Source: Clostridium cavendishii DSM 21758
Lineage (GTDB): Bacteria; Bacillota; Clostridia; Clostridiales; Clostridiaceae
Reading direction: 5' to 3'
Assembly (NCBI RefSeq): GCF_900141845.1
Contig: NZ_FQZB01000007.1
Location: forward strand, 248,001 to 312,000
DNA length: 64,000 nt
Shown: in pieces, positions 44,897 through 53,931 of the stretch
Layout of the letters: the number at the start of each line of letters is the position of its first letter
Position numbering within the stretch: position 1 is the stretch's first letter
Made by a program: the position numbers and the translations under genes
The notes under the pieces: model-generated
Told to the model about the DNA's origin: nothing
The model's database searches: none
The model's input: the letters and a program-made list of their open reading frames with translations, nothing else

Positions 44897-44923
44897 GACT
44901 TCCTACGAGTTTCGTAGGAAGTC
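44897..44923 (+). terminator. Perfect 12-bp hairpin after the Hsp20 gene
   Basis: GACTTCCTACGA pairs with TCGTAGGAAGTC around GTT. The T-run after it is poor, so it is either a weak terminator or part of a repeat; ACTTGACTTC recurs at about 46152 and TCGTAGGAGTA at 51741. Confidence 0.55.
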
Positions 44924-45039
44924 AGTTAATTATTAAAAATACATTCTATAGGTTATATTTAATAACACAAAAAATAATAAGCAATTTTACAATATAGGAA
45001 TATTATATATGGAAGCTTTAAAATAAAAGGGTGATAATT

Positions 45040-46056
45040 TTGAGACCTATAAGAATACTTTCCATTGATGGTGGTGGTGTTAGAGGTATAATACCAAGTC
45101 AAGTTTTAGTGGGGGTAGAAGACCTTATTAAAAAGCATATTGGAAGAGAAGAGGCTAGAATCTCTGATTACTTTGATATTATAGCTGGTACAAGCATAGG
45201 CGGTATATTAACGGCTATGTATTTATGTCCAGATGAAAACAATCCCAAAAGACCTAAATTTTCAGCGATTGAAGTTTTGGATATATTAAATGAAAAAGCA
45301 CCTTATATATTTAAAAAGTCCATGGGATACAGTTTAAGGTCAGCATTTGGATTACTTAGACCAAAGTATGCAGGTAGTAATATAGAGGATAATTTTAAGG
45401 AATATTTAGGTAAGGTAAAGCTCAGTGAGGTTCTAAAACCATGCCTTATTACTGCTTATGATATTGAAAAAAGAAATGCTGTGTTTTTTAATATGATAAG
45501 TGCAAAAAAGAATTTAGAAAAAGATTTTTTTTTGACTGATGTAGTAAGGGCTACATCAGCTGCCCCGATATATTTTCCTGTAGCTAATATTAGTTCATTG
45601 GCTGATGATGAATATGTTTTAGCAGATGGAGGAATATTTGCAAATAATCCAAGTGTTTGTGCCTATGTAGAAGCTAATAAGTTAGTAAGTAACATAGATA
45701 TGAATAATGTTCTTATGTTATCTATCGGGACAGGAATAGATACCTTTCCGTATAAGTTTAAAAAAGCTAAAAAATGGGGAGCTATTAAATGGTCTATACC
45801 TATATTTCATATTTTTATGAGTGGAATATCAGAAACTGTAGATTATGAGATGAGAACTATGTTTAAAGATAAAAATAAGGAAGAAAATTATTTAAGAATA
45901 CAGACAGTCTTAGATAAAAAGAGAATTAATAGCTTTAGTTTGGATGATTGTACTAAAAAGAATTTAAAAGCACTAAATGAAATAGGAAAAGAGATTTTTG
46001 AAGAGAATAAAGACGAGTTAGAAAAATTCGTCAAAAAACTTTTTTCATCTTATTAG
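45040..46056 (+). CDS. Patatin-like phospholipase
   Basis: A 338-residue acyl hydrolase with the patatin catalytic set: SIDGGGVRGI (oxyanion hole) at the N-terminus, GTSIGG (catalytic Ser), and LADGGIFANNP (catalytic Asp of the Ser-Asp dyad). There is no signal peptide, so it acts in the cytoplasm or on the inner membrane face. The start is TTG 45040, with AAAGGGTGAT just before; GTG 45031 lies inside that site. The lipid substrate is unknown. It is a single gene; the glpK promoter begins 18 bases after its stop. Confidence 0.9.
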   Translation: MRPIRILSIDGGGVRGIIPSQVLVGVEDLIKKHIGREEARISDYFDIIAGTSIGGILTAMYLCPDENNPKRPKFSAIEVLDILNEKAPYIFKKSMGYSLRSAFGLLRPKYAGSNIEDNFKEYLGKVKLSEVLKPCLITAYDIEKRNAVFFNMISAKKNLEKDFFLTDVVRATSAAPIYFPVANISSLADDEYVLADGGIFANNPSVCAYVEANKLVSNIDMNNVLMLSIGTGIDTFPYKFKKAKKWGAIKWSIPIFHIFMSGISETVDYEMRTMFKDKNKEENYLRIQTVLDKKRINSFSLDDCTKKNLKALNEIGKEIFEENKDELEKFVKKLFSSY

Positions 46057-46074
46057 AGAATGTTTAAACATTAA

Positions 46075-46103
46075 TTGACAAAATAGATATAAAGTGAGAT
46101 AAT
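46075..46103 (+). promoter_or_regulatory. Promoter ahead of glpK
   Basis: TTGACA (46075-46080), a 17-base spacer and GATAAT (46098-46103). It gives a ~275-base leader before glpK. Confidence 0.7.
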
Positions 46104-46110
46104 ACAATCA

Positions 46111-46124
46111 GATAAACGTTTACA
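46111..46124 (+). promoter_or_regulatory. cre-like site at the glpK promoter
   Basis: GATAAACGTTTACA matches the CcpA consensus (TGWAANCGNTNWCA) at all but the first two positions. It lies at about +1 to +14 relative to the predicted start, where CcpA would block transcription. Confidence 0.5.
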
Positions 46125-46203
46125 AAAAAGAAATAGGTTTAAATAAAATTTACTTGACTTCTAACGTATGATTTTTAAATGTAAGTCATATTTATTATCG
46201 TTT

Positions 46204-46253
46204 GTAGGAGTAAGTTCACATTTCTAAATCAAAGATTTGAATAACCACTTATG
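46204..46253 (+). repeat. Interspersed intergenic repeat, copy D
   Basis: GTAGGAGTAAGTTC, then AATCAAAGATTTGAATAACC: the elements of copy A in a shuffled or diverged order, within the glpK leader. Confidence 0.5.
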
Positions 46254-46280
46254 TAGCTCAATAGAGAATTAGAGTAAGGG

Positions 46281-46313
46281 CCACATAAAATTGCTTCGGC
46301 TAATTTTATGTGG
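46281..46313 (+). promoter_or_regulatory. Hairpin in the glpK leader
   Basis: CCACATAAAATT pairs with AATTTTATGTGG, capped by GC-TTCG-GC with one bulge. It lies 70 bases before glpK. Only a mixed T-rich tail follows. It may be a leader terminator subject to antitermination, as GlpP does for glp genes in Bacillus, or simply a stable stem. Confidence 0.5.
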
Positions 46314-46383
46314 CTTAATTTAATTTCTACCAATGTATATTATATAAATGAAGATATGAAAGAGGATATTAGGAGGGGTTTAT

Positions 46384-47868
46384 ATGGATAAATATGTTAT
46401 AGCATTAGATCAAGGAACAACTAGCTCTAGAGCAATAATATTTGATAAGGAACAAAATATAGTTGGGATAAGTCAAAAGGAATTTAGGCAAATATACCCT
46501 AAAGAAGGTTGGGTTGAACATGATGCTATGGAAATATGGGCAACTCAATATGGTGTTCTTCAGGAAGTGATGGCTAAAAATAATATAACTCAGGAGGATG
46601 TAGCAGCTATTGGAATAACAAACCAAAGAGAGACTACTATTGTTTGGGATAAGAATACTGGTACACCTGTTTATAATGCTATAGTATGGCAATGTAGAAG
46701 AACTGCTGATATTTGTGATGAGCTTAAGAAAAGTGGATTAGAGGATTATGTCAGGAAAAATACTGGATTAGTAGTAGATGCCTATTTTTCAGCTACAAAA
46801 ATAAAATGGATTTTGGATAATGTAGAGGGTGCAAGAGAAAAAGCAGATAATGGTGAGCTTTTATTTGGAACAGTTGATACGTGGTTAGTTTGGAAGCTTA
46901 CAAATGGAAAGGTACATGTTACTGATTATACAAATGCATCAAGAACCATGCTATATAATATAAAAGAATTAAAATGGGATGATAAGCTTTTAGAAGTTTT
47001 AGATATACCAAAATCAATGCTTCCAGAAGTTAAAAACTCTTCTGAAATATATGGATATGCAAACCTAGGGGTTAAGGGTGGCATAAGGGTGCCAATATCA
47101 GGAATTGCAGGAGATCAACAGGCAGCTTTATTTGGACAAGCATGTTTTAAAGAAGGGTGCGCAAAAAATACTTATGGTACAGGTTGCTTTCTTCTAATGA
47201 ATACAGGAAATAAAATGATAGAAAGTAAAAATGGATTACTTACAACAATAGCAATAGGATTAGATGGCAAGGTTCAGTATGCTTTAGAAGGTTCTGTATT
47301 TGTTGGTGGGGCTGTAGTTCAATGGCTTAGAGATGAGCTTAGAATAGTAAATGATTCAACTGATACTGAATATTTTGCATCAAAGGTAAAAGATAGTGCT
47401 GGGGTATATGTAATACCAGCTTTTGTAGGTCTAGGAGCACCTTATTGGGATATGTATGCAAGAGGAGCTATATTAGGGCTTACAAGAGGGACTAATAGAA
47501 ATCATATAATAAGAGCAGCCTTAGAATCAATAGCATTTCAGACTAGAGATGTAATAACAGCTATGGCTGAAGATGCGGGTTATGAACTTAAAAGCCTTAA
47601 GGTTGACGGTGGAGCAAGTAAAAATAATTTTCTTATGAAGTTTCAAGCAGATATAATAGGAAAAGAGGTTACAAGACCTATAATTACAGAAACAACAGCT
47701 CTAGGGGCTGCTTATCTTGCAGGACTTGCGGTAGGTTTCTGGAAAGACAAACAGGAGATAGCAGATCTTTGGCATATAGATAATACTTTTAAGCCAACCT
47801 TAGAAGACAAAAAAAGAGAAGAAATTTATAAAGGCTGGAAAAAAGCTGTTTCAAGAATACGTGGTTAA
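46384..47868 (+). CDS. glpK: Glycerol kinase
   Basis: A 494-residue FGGY kinase that phosphorylates glycerol to glycerol 3-phosphate. The N-terminal ALDQGTTSSRAIIFD is the phosphate-binding loop; WVEHDAMEIW, GITNQRETT, and near the C-terminus LKVDGGASKNNFLMKFQAD are family landmarks. The length is typical. The ATG follows TAGGAGG. No glpF or glpD is adjacent. It has its own long leader with a cre-like site and hairpin, and repeat copies lie on both sides. Confidence 0.97.
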   Translation: MDKYVIALDQGTTSSRAIIFDKEQNIVGISQKEFRQIYPKEGWVEHDAMEIWATQYGVLQEVMAKNNITQEDVAAIGITNQRETTIVWDKNTGTPVYNAIVWQCRRTADICDELKKSGLEDYVRKNTGLVVDAYFSATKIKWILDNVEGAREKADNGELLFGTVDTWLVWKLTNGKVHVTDYTNASRTMLYNIKELKWDDKLLEVLDIPKSMLPEVKNSSEIYGYANLGVKGGIRVPISGIAGDQQAALFGQACFKEGCAKNTYGTGCFLLMNTGNKMIESKNGLLTTIAIGLDGKVQYALEGSVFVGGAVVQWLRDELRIVNDSTDTEYFASKVKDSAGVYVIPAFVGLGAPYWDMYARGAILGLTRGTNRNHIIRAALESIAFQTRDVITAMAEDAGYELKSLKVDGGASKNNFLMKFQADIIGKEVTRPIITETTALGAAYLAGLAVGFWKDKQEIADLWHIDNTFKPTLEDKKREEIYKGWKKAVSRIRG

Positions 47869-47874
47869 TAAATA

Positions 47875-47942
47875 AGTAAGAATCCAAATTTTTAATTTGG
47901 TTATTCGAACTTACTCTTATGAATGATAATGAATAGGAGTTT
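47875..47942 (-). repeat. Interspersed intergenic repeat, copy B (inverted)
   Basis: On the minus strand it reads AAAACTCCTATTC ... GAGTAAGTTCGAATAACC then AAATTAAAAATTTGGATTCT, almost identical to copy A over the right half. It starts seven bases after the glpK stop. Confidence 0.8.
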
Positions 47943-47955
47943 TATTTAATAACAT

Positions 47956-47996
47956 TTAAAGGATGGGGATTTTATATACCCATCCTTTAATTTATT
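47956..47996 (+). terminator. Terminator after glpK
   Basis: A perfect 12-bp stem, TTAAAGGATGGG with CCCATCCTTTAA, then TTTATTAT. The rest of the 47869-48269 gap holds repeats B and C and A+T-rich filler. Confidence 0.75.
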
Positions 47997-48189
47997 ATAT
48001 GATCTAGCAAGAATAATTTGGTAGTAGTAAAAATATATGTAAATAGTGAAATTATTCAAGTGATAAAAAAATATGAAAAATAATTTCATAAATTACTTTA
48101 ATCTATATTTTTTATATGTATAATATATATAGTGAAATTGTTAAATAAAAAGGAAAAAATATAACTTTTAAGTGACATTCTAAATTTTA

Positions 48190-48245
48190 TATTTAGTTAA
48201 TGGAACTTACTCATATGAACGATAGTGAATAGGAGTTTCCTTTTA
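48190..48245 (-). repeat. Interspersed intergenic repeat, copy C (inverted, diverged)
   Basis: On the minus strand, GGAAACTCCTATTCACTATC then GTTCATATGAGTAAGTTC matches copies A and B at the left half; the right half (ATTAACTAAAT...) is eroded. It ends 25 bases before the DUF1846 start. Confidence 0.65.
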
Positions 48246-48269
48246 TATATTAAAAAAGAGGTGCATAGT

Positions 48270-49778
48270 ATGAAAATTGGATTTGATCATGAAAAATATC
48301 TTGAAGAACAATCAAAATTCATTTTAGAAAGAGTTAACAATTATGATAAGCTTTATTTAGAGTTTGGTGGAAAACTATTATTTGATTTACATGCAAAGAG
48401 AGTTTTGCCTGGCTTTGATGAAAATGCGAAGATAAAATTATTACATAAATTAAGGGATAAGGCTGAAATTATAATATGTCTTTATGCTGGTGATATAGAA
48501 AGAAATAAGATAAGAGGAGATTTTGGTATAACTTACGATTTAGATGTATTAAGACTTATAGATGATTTAAGAGGTTATGACCTTGAAGTTAATAGTGTAG
48601 TTATAACAAGATATAGTGGACAACCAGCTACTACTGTATTCATAAATAAGCTTGAAAGAAGAGGTATAAAAGTATATAAGCATGAAGCTACTAAAGGGTA
48701 TCCAACAGATGTTGACACTATAGTAAGTGATGAAGGATATGGAAAAAATCCGTATATTGAAACTACTAAGCCAATAGTTGTTGTAACAGCTCCAGGACCA
48801 GGAAGTGGGAAGCTTGCTACTTGCTTAAGTCAACTTTATCATGAAAATAAAAGAGGAAAAGTTGCAGGATATTCTAAGTTTGAAACTTTTCCAGTATGGA
48901 ATGTTCCTTTAAAACATCCTTTAAATATAGCTTATGAGGCAGCAACTGTGGATCTTAAAGATGTAAATATGATAGATTCATTCCATTTTGATGCGTATAA
49001 TAAAGTATCTGTAAATTATAATAGAGATATTGAAACATTCCCTGTACTTAAGAGAATAATTGAAAAGATAACAGGTGAAGAGTCGGTTTATAAATCACCA
49101 ACAGATATGGGTGTGAATAGAGTAGGATTTGGAATAATTGATGATGAAATAGTTAAAGAAGCTTCTAGACAAGAAATAATAAGAAGATGTTTTAAAACTA
49201 ACGTTGAGTATAAAAAAGGTTATGTTGATAAGGAAACTTATAATAGAGCAAAATTAATTATGGAAGAACTTAAGTTAAAAGAATCAGATAGAAAAGTTGT
49301 TATACCAGCTAGAGAATATGCTTCAAAGTTGAATGAGAATGCAGAAAAACATGAAACTTGTTCAGTAGTTGCTCTAGAGCTTGAAGATGGAACTATTTTA
49401 ACAGGGAAAAGTTCAGAAATTATGGATGCAACAGCTGCTGTAATCTTAAATGCAGTTAAGCATTTTGCTAAAATATCTGATGAGATACACCTTATATCTC
49501 CAGTTATATTAGAACCAATTATAAATTTAAAATCAAAAACTTTAGGAAGTAAAAGTACAGCTTTAACTTGTGAAGAAGTGCTTATGGCACTTAGTATATG
49601 CGCAGTTACTAATCCAACAGCTCAAGTGGCTATGGAAAAATTGCCTATGTTAAAAGGAGGTCAAGCACACTCTACTACAATAATAAGTAGCAATGATGAA
49701 CAAACTTTTAGAAAACTAGGAATAGATATAACATGTGATGCAGAATATGCTTCAGAAAGTCTTTATTATAATAATTAA
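48270..49778 (+). CDS. DUF1846 family protein
   Basis: A 502-residue protein of the DUF1846 family, recognised from MKIGFDHEKYLEEQSKFIL, LYLEFGGKLLFDLHAKRVLP and YAGDIERNKIRGDFGITYD near the N-terminus. A P-loop-like VVTAPGPGSGKLATCLSQ at about residue 173 suggests nucleotide binding. The biochemical function is not established. The start is ATG 48270, after AAAGAGGTG; a GTG 45 bases upstream at 48225 falls inside repeat copy C and is rejected. It is monocistronic with a terminator. Confidence 0.92.
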   Translation: MKIGFDHEKYLEEQSKFILERVNNYDKLYLEFGGKLLFDLHAKRVLPGFDENAKIKLLHKLRDKAEIIICLYAGDIERNKIRGDFGITYDLDVLRLIDDLRGYDLEVNSVVITRYSGQPATTVFINKLERRGIKVYKHEATKGYPTDVDTIVSDEGYGKNPYIETTKPIVVVTAPGPGSGKLATCLSQLYHENKRGKVAGYSKFETFPVWNVPLKHPLNIAYEAATVDLKDVNMIDSFHFDAYNKVSVNYNRDIETFPVLKRIIEKITGEESVYKSPTDMGVNRVGFGIIDDEIVKEASRQEIIRRCFKTNVEYKKGYVDKETYNRAKLIMEELKLKESDRKVVIPAREYASKLNENAEKHETCSVVALELEDGTILTGKSSEIMDATAAVILNAVKHFAKISDEIHLISPVILEPIINLKSKTLGSKSTALTCEEVLMALSICAVTNPTAQVAMEKLPMLKGGQAHSTTIISSNDEQTFRKLGIDITCDAEYASESLYYNN

Positions 49779-49788
49779 TTAGATTGAT

Positions 49789-49821
49789 AAAAACACTTAC
49801 AGTAATGTGAGTGTTTTTTTG
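49789..49821 (+). terminator. Terminator after the DUF1846 gene
   Basis: AAAAACACTTACA pairs with TGTGAGTGTTTTT (one G-T), then TT. Confidence 0.85.
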
Positions 49822-49923
49822 TTATAAGTAAAAAGGTAGATAAGAAAAAGGTAGTTTTAGTAGTACATATTTGAGAATAATTTTCATACTATATAAGTGT
49901 ATTAATACAAGGTGAGAAAACTT

Positions 49924-50613
49924 ATGTATAAAAAGGGAGATTTTCATATGCATACAACGGCTTCAGATGGGGAGCTTACACCAGAAGAAGTTGTAAATTT
50001 AGCTAAAGAGAAAGATTTAGATATAATAAGTATCACAGATCATAATACTTTAAAGGGCGTTAAAGAAGCTAAAGTAATTGGAGAACAATTAGGAATTAAG
50101 GTTATAGAAGGTTTGGAGTTATCTACAAGATATAAAGGTGAAAAAGTACATGTACTTGGGTATTTTAAAGGTGGTGCTTGTGAGAATAAAGAATTAAAAG
50201 AAGTTTTAGCTTTAATAAAAAGTAAAAAAAATTTGAAATTGCAAGAGTTATATAATGAGAAATTTTTAATAGAAATAGATACAGAAATACCTAGAATAAC
50301 TGCAGAAACAGGAATAAGACTGATACATTATTTTGGTGGAGTTGCTGTATTAGCGCATCCAGTTAAACTTAGTTCAAAAATAAAAGATGAAGTTTTAAAT
50401 ATGGATTTTGATGGAATAGAAGCTGTTTATTTTAGGAATTCTATTGAGGATACAGAGTTTTTTAAAGTTTTGACAAAAGCCAAAAGCTGTTTTTATACAG
50501 CAGGTTCTGATTTTCATACTAATAAAAGGTTAGATAAAAGACATGGATGTATAGCAGATGTAAGCTTAAACTCAGAAGAAATAGAATTTTTTATTAGTAA
50601 TTTATTAATATAA
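49924..50613 (+). CDS. PHP-domain phosphoesterase (RNase AM/TrpH-like)
   Basis: A 229-residue PHP protein with metal ligands in GDFHMHTTASDGELTPEE, SITDHNTL, Glu in VIEGLELST, VLAHPVKLS and AGSDFHTN. This order fits the YciV/TrpH group, which hydrolyses 3',5'-nucleoside bisphosphates or RNA 5' ends, but it is shorter than typical ~280-residue members. The ATG at 49924 follows AAGGTGAG; the GTG at 49912 overlaps that site. It is a different subgroup from the PHP gene at 40501. Confidence 0.85.
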   Translation: MYKKGDFHMHTTASDGELTPEEVVNLAKEKDLDIISITDHNTLKGVKEAKVIGEQLGIKVIEGLELSTRYKGEKVHVLGYFKGGACENKELKEVLALIKSKKNLKLQELYNEKFLIEIDTEIPRITAETGIRLIHYFGGVAVLAHPVKLSSKIKDEVLNMDFDGIEAVYFRNSIEDTEFFKVLTKAKSCFYTAGSDFHTNKRLDKRHGCIADVSLNSEEIEFFISNLLI

Positions 50614-50718
50614 AACGACAATTCAATATGTAATATGTATAATTCATAATTTTTTTATTCCAAAAAGTTACTTAATATGAAATAATAAATTATATAACTT
50701 GTAAGGAGTGGAGATGTT

Positions 50719-51159
50719 ATGAGTTTTACTATTTTTATAGCATTCATTATTCTAATTTTAATGAAATTCAAAATTGTAAATTTAGAAAGTATAAGTGGTG
50801 TTTTGATATTAATAACATTAGCTACAATATTAGATGGAATTACAATTAAATATAAAAAGAAATGGGAGTTTTTTAAGCAGATAAATAGAAGTCAAATAAT
50901 TGATGAAGAAGATAAGTATACAATATATAATATGATGCCTAAATATATATTTAAATGTTCTATAATACAAATGCTAATACTTTCAATATCTTTTTATTTT
51001 GAGCATTATGTAAAAGAAGTTTTTATAAATGGAGTTTATCAAAATAGAATAGTATGTTGTATTTGCATTTTTATATGGTTCATATTATTAGTTATTCCTA
51101 TGCTTAGTACAAATAGAATTTTAAAAAGAAAATATAAAAAATTAGATATAAGTTTATAA
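50719..51159 (+). CDS. Hypothetical membrane protein
   Basis: A 146-residue protein that I do not recognise. It has membrane helices at about residues 2-18, 24-42, 75-95 and 108-128, with a ~30-residue charged stretch (YKKKWEFFKQINRSQIIDEE) between helices 2 and 3 and a basic C-terminus (RILKRKYKK). AAGGAG lies upstream of the ATG, and codon use is like that of its neighbours, so it is probably real. No operon partner and no function can be suggested. Confidence 0.6.
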   Translation: MSFTIFIAFIILILMKFKIVNLESISGVLILITLATILDGITIKYKKKWEFFKQINRSQIIDEEDKYTIYNMMPKYIFKCSIIQMLILSISFYFEHYVKEVFINGVYQNRIVCCICIFIWFILLVIPMLSTNRILKRKYKKLDISL

Positions 51160-51196
51160 TTATATTTATTGAAATATAAAATAAATATAAAAATAG

Positions 51197-51225
51197 TTGC
51201 ATAATATAAAAACCTATGTTATTAT
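51197..51225 (+). promoter_or_regulatory. Promoter of the zinc-ribbon gene
   Basis: TTGCAT (51197-51202), a 17-base spacer and TATTAT (51220-51225). It implies a ~100-base leader without a recognised RNA motif. Confidence 0.55.
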
Positions 51226-51333
51226 AAGTGAGTAGCAATACAAAAAATAAAGATAAAGATTAAGTAGATTTTAACTTTCTCCATTTAAGGATTAGTTACA
51301 TCGAAATTAAATCTTTAAAAAGGAGAAATTATT

Positions 51334-51498
51334 ATGGATAAGAACTTAGTATGTAGAGATTGTGGTAAAGATTTCGTTTTCACTGAAGGAGAACAAGCGT
51401 TCTACAAAGAAAAAGGATTCGAAAATGAACCAACAAGATGCGTTGATTGTAGAAGAGCTAGAAAGCAACAAAACAACAACAGAAGATTCGATAGATAA
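51334..51498 (+). CDS. Small zinc-ribbon protein (CxxC...CxxC)
   Basis: A 54-residue protein beginning MDKNLVCRDCGKDFVFTEGE, with a second CVDC pair at about residues 36-39 followed by a basic RRARKQQNNNRRFDR tail. The two CxxC pairs should bind one zinc ion. This is the 'probable zinc-ribbon' family common in Clostridia, often seen as small nucleic-acid-binding proteins; its role is not established. AAAGGAG precedes the ATG and a strong terminator follows. Codons are more GC-rich (TTC, AAC) than the surroundings, which may indicate high expression. Confidence 0.85.
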   Translation: MDKNLVCRDCGKDFVFTEGEQAFYKEKGFENEPTRCVDCRRARKQQNNNRRFDR

Positions 51499-51510
51499 TA
51501 TTGAATGATT

Positions 51511-51543
51511 AGGCTATAAGAGCTTGCTCTTATAGCTTTTTTT
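51511..51543 (+). terminator. Terminator after the zinc-ribbon gene
   Basis: GCTATAAGAGC pairs with GCTCTTATAGC around TT, then TTTTTTT. The remainder of the 51499-51888 gap holds one repeat copy and no gene. Confidence 0.88.
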
Positions 51544-51740
51544 ATGTCTATGCTAAGTATTTATAGCTATTATAAAAAAGAACAATAAATTTTGTGAAAT
51601 TTTTACTATTGTTATTTTTATATAGAAATTTGGATTGCTTATGATTTAGATGAAAAAACCATACTAAGTAAAATTATTTAATTAGTAAAAAATATAATTA
51701 TTAAGGCTTGTAAATAAAAAATTTCTACTTATATATATAT

Positions 51741-51788
51741 TCGTAGGAGTAGATTCAAATAACAAAATTGAAAATTTGGATTCTCATT
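51741..51788 (+). repeat. Interspersed intergenic repeat, copy E
   Basis: TCGTAGGAGTAGATTCAAAT, AACAAAATTG, then AAAATTTGGATTCTCATTT: the same orientation and layout as copy A with a few changes. Confidence 0.65.
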
Positions 51789-51888
51789 TAAAATATATTT
51801 TTAAATTCAATAAATAATGATATAATCAAAAAAGTATGCAATTAAGTTTAAAATAAGGTTTAACAACTGATAAGTAGGTGTAATAAAG

Positions 51889-53850
51889 ATGTTAGAAAAT
51901 AAATTTTTACCAGTAAGTAGAGCGGATATGGAAGAGCTAGGTTGGGAGCAATGTGACTTTGTTATAGTTACAGGGGATGCCTATATTGATCATCATAGTT
52001 TTGGAACAGCTATTATTTCAAGAGTGCTAGAAGATGCAGGTTATAAGGTTGGTATAATAGCTCAACCAGATTGGCATAGTACAGAGGATTTTAAGAAGCT
52101 TGGAAGACCAAGACTTGGTTTTTTAGTTAATGGTGGTAACATGGATTCACTTGTTAATCATTATACGGTAAGTAAGAAATTAAGAGAAAAAGATTTTTAT
52201 TCTCCAGGTGGAAAAATGGGACTTAGACCTGATAGAGCTACCATAGTATATTGTAATAAAATAAGGGAAGCTTATAAGCATGTAAATGTAGTGATTGGGG
52301 GAATAGAAGCTAGTCTTAGAAGATTTGCTCATTATGATTATTGGAGTGATAAGGTTAGAAACTCAATGCTTATAGATAGTGGAGCAGATTTATTAGTTTA
52401 TGGTATGAGTGAAAGACAAATAGTTCAAGTAGCAGATAACTTAAATAATGGGTTTGAAGCTAAGTATATAAGATATATACCAGGCACTTGTTATACGGTA
52501 GATGGGTTAGATGAACTTTATGATGATTATGTAGAAATACCATCAGTTAATGAAGTAGCTGAAGATAAGATTAAATATGCAAAAGCGTTTAAAATACAAT
52601 ATGAAGAACAAGATCCTGTTAGAGGTAAAGCTATAGTACAAAAGCATGGTAATAAATATGTAGTACAAAACAAGCCAGAAATGATATTAACTAGAGAAGA
52701 ACTTGATAAAGTATATGCACTTCCTTATCAAAAAACATATCATCCTATGTATGAAGAATTAGGTGGAGTGCCAGCAATTGAAGAGGTTAAATTTAGTATA
52801 GTGAGTTCAAGAGGTTGCTATGGTAACTGTTCCTTCTGTGCTATAACATTCCACCAAGGAAGAATTGTTCAAAGTAGAAGTGAAGAGTCTATAGTTCAAG
52901 AGGCTAAAGACATAACTGAATTTAAAGACTTTAAGGGGTATATTCATGATGTAGGTGGACCTACTGCAAATTTTAGAAAGCCTGCTTGTAAAAAGCAATT
53001 AACTCATGGAGCTTGTAAGCACAAGCAATGTTTATATCCAGCACCTTGTAAAAACATGGATGTAGATCATAGCGAATATTTAAAAGTTCTTAGAAAGGTA
53101 AGAGAGTTACCTAAGATAAAAAAAGTATTCGTTCGTTCAGGTTTAAGATATGATTACATTATGGCAGATAAAAATGATAAGTTTTTTAGAGAGCTTGTAG
53201 AGCACCATGTAAGTGGTCAGTTGAAAGTTGCTCCAGAACATGTATCTGCAAATGTTTTGAAATATATGGGTAAACCATCAGGTAAAACTTATGATAGATT
53301 TAGAGAAAAATTCTTTAAGATAAATGAGCAATTAGGTAAAAAACAATATATAATCCCTTATTTAATGTCCAGTCATCCAGGTAGCACATTAAATGAAGCA
53401 ATAGAGCTTGCTGAGTATTTACGAGATATTAATTATCAACCAGAACAAGTTCAAGACTTTTACCCTACTCCAGGAACATTATCAACAGCAATGTTTTATA
53501 CTGGATTAGATCCATTAACTATGGAGAAAGTATATATTCCAAAAACAAAAGAAGAAAAGGCAATGCAAAGAGCATTACTTCAATTTAGAAATCCTAAGAA
53601 CTATAGATTAGTTTTTGAAGCATTAACAAAGGCTGGAAGAACAGATTTGATAGGTTTTGGAAAGAAGTGCCTTATAAGGCCAAGAGATGGAAGAACAGAT
53701 TATAATAAAAATTCTGGTGCTGAAAAGTCTTCTAATTCTTATAAAGGGAAAAATAAACCTACAAGTAAAAATAAAGTAAGAGAAGAACGAAAAACTAATA
53801 ATAAATCCAATGTTAAAAATTCTAGAACAAAAACAAGAGGTAAAAGATAA
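51889..53850 (+). CDS. YgiQ-family (UPF0313) radical SAM protein
   Basis: A 653-residue protein. The N-terminal B12-binding-like region (DFVIVTGDAYIDHHSFG) is followed by a radical SAM core with SSRGCYGNCSFCAITFHQGR, whose CX3CX2C residues bind 4Fe-4S. Landmarks further on are LKVAPEHVS and FYPTPGTLSTAMFYTG. The last ~50 residues are a Lys/Asn/Arg-rich disordered tail. The family's reaction is not established. It is monocistronic with its own terminator. Confidence 0.93.
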   Translation: MLENKFLPVSRADMEELGWEQCDFVIVTGDAYIDHHSFGTAIISRVLEDAGYKVGIIAQPDWHSTEDFKKLGRPRLGFLVNGGNMDSLVNHYTVSKKLREKDFYSPGGKMGLRPDRATIVYCNKIREAYKHVNVVIGGIEASLRRFAHYDYWSDKVRNSMLIDSGADLLVYGMSERQIVQVADNLNNGFEAKYIRYIPGTCYTVDGLDELYDDYVEIPSVNEVAEDKIKYAKAFKIQYEEQDPVRGKAIVQKHGNKYVVQNKPEMILTREELDKVYALPYQKTYHPMYEELGGVPAIEEVKFSIVSSRGCYGNCSFCAITFHQGRIVQSRSEESIVQEAKDITEFKDFKGYIHDVGGPTANFRKPACKKQLTHGACKHKQCLYPAPCKNMDVDHSEYLKVLRKVRELPKIKKVFVRSGLRYDYIMADKNDKFFRELVEHHVSGQLKVAPEHVSANVLKYMGKPSGKTYDRFREKFFKINEQLGKKQYIIPYLMSSHPGSTLNEAIELAEYLRDINYQPEQVQDFYPTPGTLSTAMFYTGLDPLTMEKVYIPKTKEEKAMQRALLQFRNPKNYRLVFEALTKAGRTDLIGFGKKCLIRPRDGRTDYNKNSGAEKSSNSYKGKNKPTSKNKVREERKTNNKSNVKNSRTKTRGKR

Positions 53851-53875
53851 AAGTATTAATTAATTTTAAAAAGAT

Positions 53876-53911
53876 AAAAAGCTATCAAAATAAAATTTTG
53901 ATGGCTTTTTG
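53876..53911 (+). terminator. Terminator after the YgiQ gene
   Basis: AAAAAGCTATCAAAA pairs with TTTTGATGGCTTTTT. Confidence 0.85.
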
Positions 53912-53931
53912 CTTAAAATTATATTTGAATA

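Noticed and set aside
48225..48269. Upstream GTG start extending the DUF1846 protein by 15 residues
   Set aside because: The extension falls inside a diverged repeat copy and lacks a ribosome site; the ATG at 48270 has GAGGTG and the family N-terminus.
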